In this document: piece by piece, positions 51,738-64,000 of the stretch | Position numbering within the stretch: the stretch's first letter is position 1 | Layout: every line of letters starts with the position of its first letter | Assembly: GCF_901000735.1 (NCBI RefSeq) | Contig: NC_081550.1 | Location: forward strand, 516,669 to 580,668 | Direction: 5' to 3' | Source of the DNA: Corylus avellana | Lineage: Eukaryota; Streptophyta; Magnoliopsida; Fagales; Betulaceae | Length of the DNA: 64,000 nt | Notes under the pieces: generated by a model | Told to the model about the DNA's origin: nothing | Databases searched by the model: none | What the model saw: only the letters and a program-made list of their open reading frames with translations | Program-made: the position numbers and the translations under genes

Positions 51738-52685
51738 AAGCGCACGCGCGAGGCATATAAGGTGACACGCGCAGGCACTCAAGTACCGTCGTTCCAAGTC
51801 TATAGCGATTCCAAGCTAAACCAAACGTCTCGCTCTCGATTTTGCCCAAAACCTCGCCCGCCGCACCCAACCCTCGCCGATTTGCACCCTTCAGGTCTCT
51901 CTCTCTCTCTCTCTCTCTCACTCTCTCTCTATGTATATATACGCGAGCGCAATAGTTAGGGTTTAGGGATTTATGGTGTGCCCTAATTTATTTTATTTTC
52001 TTTTTGTTTCTAATGCTCAAATGACATTAACGTTCACGGTTCTCTAAATTATTACTTCGACCAGTGTAGGATTTAGTATAGTTGTTTTGATTTGGGGGAT
52101 AAATGTTTTTACTATTATTTGGGATTGTTTCATTGTTTCTAGGGTTTTACTGTGGTGGTTTGAGTAATTGGAATTTCGTTATATTTGAAACGCGTGCATG
52201 TAATATGTGTTGAAGTGAGTATAGAGTAGAGAAGAAAGGAAGATTTATTTTTTGTATGGACATTCGATTGCGTGTTTGAATCATTCTGTTCTGTAGCATA
52301 ATGTGGGAAAATGAACCATTACCTTCATATACATATGGTTTTAATATGTATACGTAGCAGAAGCAGTTAACTTGCCTGTCTTGTAATTTGTTGGGTTGAA
52401 CAATACGACCTATCTCAAGCAATTAATTTGATCTTGGTGATGTAATTATACCTTGTGGAATACATGTTAGTGACCTTTTATGAGTATATTTTTAGATTTA
52501 AATGCTTAATTTGATAGTAATCTTTTTGAATAAGTAGCCATTTGAGCTTATGGCTTAAGTTTGCCACATCTGATTTGTATTAAATATGTGATCTTGGTTA
52601 CTTTACTGTTTTGCCTTTTATTTTTTAGTTTCATATTTTAATGGATCTCTTGAAATTGGTTAATAGGGCAGACTATTATCTATAA

Positions 52686-56644
<3,959 letters not shown>

Positions 56645-58600
56645 TCTACTTGAAACAGTCCACTCTTATGCTAGCTTGTTATTGGATTTATTTTGCACTT
56701 TCTGTCGAGTTTATGTTAGTTTCTGTTGTGCTCAACGAATTTGATCTAGATTCTTGTTCTGTCCTGATATTTTAGAGTATGCTTGTTGATTGCATATGGT
56801 TATGGAAGATCTTGAATCTATGAATTCTTTTGGAAGGGGTATTGTTGGAAAATATGGTTGATACAAATAGACTGGAGTTGCTAATATGTTGTGCCATCCA
56901 TGACAGTCTAAAATTTACAAAAGAACAGAGCGTGTGCATTAAGAGAACCAGACTGAGGACCATGACAAGGCAATAATTAACGGAGGAGATATTAATCTTG
57001 CAATGATGTTAATCCGGTGATGTTGAGAAGTGTAAATGATTTTTTTATTTGAAGCCGTTGTGTTTTGTCATAATTAAGGTTGACATTGAAGATCAACAAA
57101 TAAGCCTTTTTGTTGGATTTTCACCACTAGAAATCCGGATCCAGTTCCTCTTTTTTTATTTTATTTTTTATTCTTTGTCAGCGTCGTTTGATAAGAGAAA
57201 AAGTATTTTATAGTTTCGCCGGTCAGTACGCATGAGAGCTACCAAACAATCGTTTTGTCTGCCTGATAGGACGCTCGATAGTCGATACTACTGTTTCTTT
57301 TGATTGTTTTGTATTTCTGAGAGAGGGGGAGGGAATCGGGGGGATCTTTGTTGCCCGAGTAAAAGGCGTTGCATAAAGAGGAAATAACTTTTGACGTTTT
57401 GTATCCACAAAATTTCACTTTACAACCAAGCAGCATCTATGCTTATTTTGTGCTCTCTGTTCAATTTGATTCTCTCCTCGGTATTTCATTTGGGACCCAT
57501 ATTTGTTAAATTGAGATGATTTATGATACCCTGCTCGCCACTTTTGTGGGTTTAGTGTAAAATATGTTTTTCTTTTGGCAGCCAAAAGAAAAAGGTTTTC
57601 TTTTTCTTGACCCACCTTCGTCCGGCCTCCAACCAAGTCACCGTCTTCAAAATAGGATCTTCTCAATCTTAACTGATGTTGAGGGAACAATTTTATAATT
57701 CATATTAGATTTTATAACATCTAATTGTGTACACAGTGTTAATTTAAAATATCATGTCACCGTACGTAGCATATACACCGTTAGATATTATGAAATTTAA
57801 TATAGAATTTTGGATTATAAAATGGTTTTTCATTGAAATGAAGAGGATCCAGATCCACCAAGTTCTGCAAAGAAGCTTAAGAGCAAAATATTACATCATG
57901 AAAGCTCAATTGTGAAAACAAATTATTTTATACTGATGTCACACATATTAATAAAATCATACTTAGAATTCATATAAACAATATAATGACACACTCCATG
58001 TGTCAAATACACAAAAGATCAAACCATAGAAAGAGTTGACTCCAAATTGGTTACCATTTTTTTCCAGAGCCAACTACATTACTATCTATGAACCAATAGA
58101 AGATCAACTTCCTCCCAATGTTTGATTTTGTGGGGTCATTTTTATAGCATTATAGCATATTTCTAATCGTTTGTATTGGGTTTACCAAAAAAAAAAAAGG
58201 TTTGTACTGGGCCTCGAAAACCCAATAAGAAAAGCCCGCCACAACTTAGAGTCATGGCTGTTTTAAGTTAAAAATCCCAAATAATAATTGAACTAATTAT
58301 GAAGTGTAACCTTTTCGATATCTTTCGACTTTCATCTAAAACCTGATTAGAACCGTTCTCACGAGGCCATGACTTTTCAACTCCTTCAAGCTCACAAATA
58401 TGACTTTTGGAGGGAAAATCACCAAAAGGGCCTCTTGCATGGTACCTATATAATAATATCATGTAAATAAATATTAAAAAATATATAATAAGTACAAGCG
58501 ATAATGTCGATGCGTGCCACCAAGATTCAAGCATCCATACTTTTTAAACAAATTTGCAAAAAAAGAAAAAGAAAACAGTCAACAACAATAAAATAGGACT
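56645..58600. other. SCL 3' flank and intergenic spacer (copy 2)
   Basis: Counterpart of 40461-42430. No gene recognised. Contains many substitutions and small indels relative to copy 1, concentrated after about 57200. Confidence 0.5.
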
Positions 58601-58609
58601 CTGTCTGTA

Positions 58610-61151
58610 TCTGTCTGTTTACTGTAACACTCAGTTGGTCAGATTAACAGAGAAGCTGCCATTGGAGGTTTCTTCATCTCTGTCGCCTTCTGTTTTTTTT
58701 GGGTCTCCTCTGTAACCTTTCATTAGTATTTGTTAAATCTGAGTTATGTTTGTTTTAAAATATAATTGGTAAAGTGGGGTATAGTTTTATCACTGTTAGA
58801 ATTATTATTTTTTTCCCAAAAAGGGTTTGTATAGCTCTCGAAGTAAGTTTGTTTGTTTTTTTTTTTTTTTTTTGCGGTGTTCTGGCTTCCACATTTAAGG
58901 AATAGGTCTTTTAACTCGGTGGGGCTTTGATAATCTTTCTATTTTCTTTCTTAGATTCCTTGTTCTAGGCACTTGGTTCTGTGTCTCAAGCATTTAACTT
59001 TCTTTGTGTTTCTGTGGGGTTTTGTTTTGTTAGTTCTTTGGAAGCGGTACAGTGTAGATAACTCAGTCCCTTCAGCTGGGCAAGTTGGATCAGGTACTCT
59101 TTCACTGTTCAGTCTTCATTTCTACATCTGAGTTCAGTTTTTCTTCTTCCTTTTTTTCTTTTGGTTTCTGGCTTCTTTGATAATGGATGGGTTTTGGGTT
59201 TTGGCTGACATATGGGTGCTTTTCAATTTGATTTTTTTGGGGAAGGTGGGGATTGTGCTCCTGGGTTTTCTGAGTTTAGGCGTTTTATTTCTAGTTTTGT
59301 ACTTTTTGTTTTCCTTGAGGTACTGGATTTTTATTTTTACTTTCTTAAAATATTGAATGGCTGATTTGCATATAAAGACTACAGTTATTTTGTTACTGTT
59401 AGTTTTTAGATTATTCAGGCTCAGCTTTGGACGTATAAAACTTGTCTCTTTGTTTCTTACAATTATGAGTAGGAATATCTACTCGAAAGGTTGTACATTC
59501 CTGCTTTTATTCCTTGTTATTTGTACTTTTATTTGCTTGCAATTGAGTTTCGCAATCTGTCCCTTTATTGGCTTATGCGATAGTCGTTTAGTGTTGGGGT
59601 TTAGGGTTTGTGAGAGTTGAATGTACAGCTTGGGAAGTATTTTCTCAGGTTTGTGCCCAACTGTTAGGTTTTATGCTGGCTAATTCAGTGTCAAAACTAA
59701 GTTGGTTGTAAGTTTAGGTTTAGTTGATTAAGCTGAAACATGATTTGGTGTCTAAAGTTGAAGAACTGAAGCCGCCGTTTGCAAGATGGTCGATAGCCGT
59801 TCGAACTTGATCTTCAAGGAAATTCAAGACTTGAGATATGTTGGTTGTTGGAAGTTCGAACAGAGGTCTTCATACTTTAGAAATTCAAGTTCCCAAGAAG
59901 GTCAATCACACCAAGTCCGAATGATGAAGAAGTCAAGGTGTTTACAAGTTTACCCGAAAGCCTTGGTCGCAAGACCATTCAAAGTTCATTCTAACGGAGA
60001 TGTTTCACAATAGCCACATAGAAGCTCGGTTGCAAGCTGTTCACAGAAGGTTCGAACAAGATCTTTATTGGGGTAGATCCGAGACGCTTGGTCGTAACTC
60101 CGATCATACCATGTTCGAACGTTGCCATTGAGAAAACCGTGAAATCCTAGCACACGTTAGAACACTTTACTTACCCATTTGAATGTTGTGGCTTTAAACT
60201 GAGTTTTTTCAGAAACTGACTTGCACCAAAACCTTAGTTTTTCCTAGGGTCAATATAGGCGTCCTTATACACGATTTTCAGATGATCCTTTGGATGTTAT
60301 TTTGTGCTCTTGAAGAGAACCTTAGATTTATTATGCCTTCATTCTTAAACCTCTCCTAGACTTTGTTTAAACCACACAGACAAAAACAAACGACCTTCAG
60401 CCACCAAAGTTCCGGGTTGTAGAGAAAGTTTGATAAAAAAAAGATTTGCTCGAGTTCTGGAGCTACTGCAGTAGGAAACAAACAGGTCGTTTGTTTGGTA
60501 CAATTCAGGTTTACTACAGAGGTTTTGTAAGTATAATTGATTGTAATTTGAAATCTTCTATGGTGGATAAGTTTCTTGGGGTTGACTGCTCTAGGAGTGG
60601 TTTTACTTTTGAAGAGTTCTTCAGAAGTTTTCACTTCGTCACCAAATTGATTTGTTTGATATTTTTATTGTTTTATTTGATTTTGGTTATTGTGCTTGTA
60701 GTTGTTGTTGGAAAACTCCTATTCACCCCCACCCCCCCTCTTAAGTGTTATTTGGGGTCATTGGGCGATTCACTAACAATGTTATATCTAATATCATTGT
60801 TGTCACTGCTACTTGATGTGAGATTCAGACCACTTAACCAACTTTACCACTTACACTAGAATATTCTAAGAAATCTCCCCTTTCACATGTGAAAATGAAA
60901 CTACACGGCTATCCTCCCCCTTGAACCAAAGCCTTCTCAATCCAATATGATTTTTAGTTCATGCTAAATGTTTCTTTAATTCACCCACACCCCCCCTCCC
61001 CATGTTATCCTTATGTTTGCTTTTTCTTAAGTATGTTGGCTATTTAGGGTCTGATTGCATTTGGTATGTGCTTGCTGAATTTGGCAGTTTGCAGTTCCTT
61101 AAGAGTGAGAGGCTCAGAAGTGGAGGCTAGATTAACTTTTTCTTGGATCGG
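58610..61151 (+). promoter_or_regulatory. Probable promoter, non-coding exons and leader introns of the GH17 gene
   Basis: A likely non-coding exon ends at GGATCAG/GTACTC (about 59094). An acceptor-like TTTGCAG is at about 61095-61101, followed by a short leader up to the ATG at 61152. The interval contains the possible retroelement block (59730-60770, with CTCCTATTCACCCCC at its right end) and no supported coding frame. Small frames at 59357-59620, 59786-60013 and 60446-60859 show no family features. The leader model is inferred from splice signals only. Confidence 0.4.
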
Positions 61152-63672
61152 ATGTTGCTTGAAAAATGTCTTGGAAGTCTGCTTTTGCTCGTTGTTGGCA
61201 TTTTTACCCATGCTTTAGGTAATTTAATACAGTTCTGGTCTCTTTTGCCACAGCTGTTTTCATATTCAAGACACAATGAATTATGTGGATTAAATTATGA
61301 GCACAATCTGGATTTAGAATTGGGAGCTTGTCTTTCTAGTAAGAATACAGATATCAACAGTAAGGATGACTATCTTAAAGGACTAAACTAATTTATCATT
61401 GCCCAGTTTGTGTCTATGTGTTTGCTCTTGATTATGTAAACTCCAATGTCATTGTTATGGCCACAGTATATCTCTTTTGCAAGTTCATCACTTAGGATTG
61501 TTACGGATGAATGTAAAAGCAAATTGTGATAATTCAGAATGGAATAGCTAAACCTATGATATGAAATTGTACTTGACTTCTGCTTTAGGTAATGCCTCAG
61601 AAGGTATGGTCTTGGGATGTTTTGAAGGCCGTTCATGAAGCATTTTATATCCTTTTGTCTAATTAGGTTGTTGAGAGAAAGGCTTGCTAAAGTAAAGACA
61701 TCTCATAAAGGCAAACAAAATTTCCAGACATAAAAACAATATCATACAGTAGTTCTTCACGATAATGGAAAGGTTGGGATGGGTTAGATACGGAAGCTGT
61801 TAGGGCCATTTAAATCTTGGAGATAGTTCAATACAATGTCATATTATTATCTTTCTCATAGATCGTCTTTTGTCACTGAGTCATAGCTGTGAACCTGTAG
61901 GTGCATTTGTAGGGATAAATATTGGAACCGATGTTTCCAATCTGCCACCAGCTTCAGATATTGTTGCAATTCTCAAAGCCCATCAAATTACTCATGTGCG
62001 CCTTTATGACACTGATTCTCACATGCTGAAAGCCCTGTCTGACAGTGGGATTGAGGTAATTGTTGGTGTCACAAATCAGCAAGTGCTAGGGATTGGAGAA
62101 TCTGCATCAGCAGCAGCAGCTTGGATTAATAAAAATGTTGCAGCTTACTTGCCTTCGACCAATATTACGTCCATTGCAGTCGGCAGTGAGGTTCTTACCT
62201 CAATCCCTAATGCTGCCCCGGTTTTAGTTTCCGCTATGAATTACCTTCATAAAGCCCTAGTTGCTGCAAACCTAAATTTTCAGGTCAAAGTTTCAACTCC
62301 CCAATCCATGGACATAATCCCTAGACCTTTCCCTCCTTCCACTGCCACCTTTAATTCGTCATGGAATTCTACTATTTACCAACTCCTTCAGTTTTTGAAA
62401 AACACAAACTCATATTACATGTTAAATGCCTATCCTTATTATGGATACACTAAAGGGGATGGCATTTTCCCGATTGATTATGCTCTTTTCCGACCGCTTC
62501 CCTCGGTCAAGCAGATTGTCGACCCAAACACTCTTTTCCACTATAGCAGCATGTTTGATGCTATGGTGGATGCTGCCTATTATTCTATAGATGCTTTTAA
62601 TTTTTCGGGAATCCCTATTGTCGTGACGGAGACTGGCTGGCCATGGTTAGGTGGAGCAAGTGAGCCTGATGCAACTGCAGAAAATGCTGAGACCTACATT
62701 GATAATCTGATCCAGCGAGTTCTAAATAATTCAGGTCCACCAAGTCAGCCAAGTATTCCTATTAACACCTATATTTATGAATTGTTCAATGAAGATAAGA
62801 GGCCTGGGCCAGTGTCAGAAAAAAACTGGGGTGTGTTTTTCGCTAATGAGACGGCTGTTTATCCTTTGAGTTTCAGTACTTCTGACCAAATTACAGAAAA
62901 TTCTTCTGTGGTTTTCTGTGTGGTGAAATCTGGTGCAGATTCCGATGCGTTGCGAGATGGCCTAAACTGGGCTTGTGGGCCAGGCCAAGCTAACTGCTCT
63001 GCCATTCAGTCAGGCCAGCCATGTTATAACCCTGATACTCTTGAAAACCATGCTTCTTTTGCTTATAATGATTATTATCAAAAGAAGCGTAGTGTTGGTG
63101 GAACATGTGATTTTAGTGGTACAGCTATGACCACCACAAAGGATCCCAGTGAGTTCTCAAAACCATTCTCTGTGTTAATTTTATGCATGTATCTAGGAAA
63201 TCTTTCCAGATTCATCTGATGTAATGAAGTAAACAGTGTTTACCATTAACTGATGTAAAGATTATTATAATGATGCCTGTTGGTGGCAATGCCTGCAAAC
63301 TTGGATAGTAGTCTTCTTGGAGGCTTGAACTATGTATTCATCTTCCATCTTCTCTTTCTAATTTTTTTGTTCCTTGATTTTGTTGGTGGATACCACCTTG
63401 CAGGTTATGGATCCTGTAAATTTTCAGGAAGGTGAGAATCTGAATCAATTTACTCCCAGAAAAAAAAAAAAAGTTAATATTTTTAGGGTCTTGGCTCTAA
63501 ACATGTGATCTTCTGAAACAGTTCTAATTCCGGCACAAGTGGGGGACTTACGCCTGCAGTAGCACTTGGACCTGCAACAAACCCCATTGATGGGAGTTCG
63601 AGTTCAATTCCGCAGGTTCCAAAGCTTCAGCATCTGATATCTGCAACATTTTTTGCTCTACTGTTGCTTTGA
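61152..63672 (+). CDS. GPI-anchored glucan endo-1,3-beta-glucosidase (GH17 + X8/CBM43)
   Basis: Four coding exons: 61152-61218, 61901-63148, 63404-63431 and 63522-63672, 497 aa. The true start is the ATG at 61152, whose exon supplies the signal peptide (MLLEKCLGSLLLLVVGIFTHA) and joins in phase to GAFVGINIG. The GH17 domain follows, with VRLYD, the proton donor Glu119 (AVGSEVL; usually GNEV), LNAYPYY, the nucleophile Glu266 (VTETGWPW) and the YELFNED segment. After that comes an X8 carbohydrate-binding domain with six cysteines (362, 381, 388, 397, 425, 443), the last supplied by the 28-nt exon 3. The C-terminus has a Ser/Gly-rich linker and a hydrophobic end (LISATFFALLLL), typical of a GPI anchor. 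Such enzymes cut callose at the wall or plasmodesmata. Asn to Ser beside the donor Glu is a mild oddity. Complete and probably functional. Confidence 0.9.
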
Positions 63673-64000
63673 CTTGGAGATCCTTCCAGTTTTCTACCAT
63701 ATTGAGGGGTTAAAGCAGCACTGTTGAGATTGTAATTTGATGAAATTCGAAAGGAACTGGACAGGCTCAGTGACATAGATGAAATGCTCGTGTCTCGATC
63801 ATTGTTCATCAATTTTGTTTCTCTGGTTTTCCTTTTTTCCTCCACCTTTGTTTGTTATTATACTTTGTAGGAAGTGGTGAATAGATTGTAGTTGACTAAA
63901 ATGCAATTAAGATTCCTTCAAAATAGGACAAAGTTTACCTTTTTTCTTTTTTTCTTTCAATCCGTCTATTATGCTTACGGCACATTATTTTTTAAGTCAC
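63673..64000 (+). other. 3' flank of the GH17 gene
   Basis: Expected 3'UTR and downstream sequence, AT-rich towards the end. No polyadenylation signal was assigned and no further gene begins before the window ends. Confidence 0.5.

Noticed and set aside
61870..61900. Upstream in-frame extension as the glucanase start
   Set aside because: It gives no signal peptide and ends in a good acceptor (CCTGTAG) at 61900. The exon at 61152 supplies a signal peptide in matching phase.

Overview
The window is nuclear DNA from a dicot plant, most likely a woody species. The genes carry introns with GT/AG borders, the spacers are AT-rich and full of transposon remnants, and the gene families are plant-specific (DUF247, IQM, TIR-NBS-LRR, GH17 with an X8 domain, PTC52). 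A GC-rich CCACCCC/GGTTCGG hairpin repeat reminds me of Fagales genomes (walnut, oak, hazel). That is recollection and weak evidence.

Layout: (1) 1-4780 holds a DUF247 membrane-protein gene on the minus strand, split by one in-frame TAG and surrounded by three copies of a dispersed repeat. (2) 4786-6786 is a complete but non-coding LTR retrotransposon on the minus strand, with ATATA target-site duplications, a primer-binding site matching the initiator tRNA-Met 3' end, a polypurine tract and a ~45-bp tandem array. (3) 6858-9083 is the broken 3' half of a PTC52-like gene. (4) 9987-11748 is an intact aldo-keto reductase. (5) 12350-13121 is a decayed CAF1 deadenylase relative that has lost two of four catalytic acids and carries a 1-nt frameshift. 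(6) 14877-17594 is an intact IQM calmodulin-binding gene on the minus strand with eight coding exons and a probable 5'UTR intron. (7) 18.7-31.1 kb is gene-poor, with a MULE-type MITE, a SINE nested in another repeat and a TRIM-like LTR remnant.

(8) From 31132 a ~13.35-kb block appears twice: 31132-44487 and 47325-60657. Each copy carries a divergently arranged TAF7 gene (TFIID subunit, minus) and SCL30A/SCL33-type splicing-factor gene (plus), followed by what looks like the promoter and leader of a beta-1,3-glucanase gene. Copy 1 ends exactly at a 100-N assembly gap. Between the copies lies a degenerate TIR-NBS-LRR pseudogene. Copy 2 continues into a complete GPI-anchored GH17 + X8 glucanase (61152-63672). 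A duplicate that stops at an arbitrary-length gap suggests either an unpurged alternative haplotype or a recent tandem duplication. The sequence alone cannot decide.

Exon borders were placed by eye from reading frame, GT/AG rules and family conservation. The reconstructed lengths are 324 aa (AKR), 669 aa (IQM), 203 aa (TAF7), 244 aa (SCL) and 497 aa (GH17), with all phases consistent. I saw no convincing new biochemical system. The strongest unusual signals are the gap-bounded duplication, the non-autonomous LTR element with its internal array, and the catalytically altered CAF1 copy.
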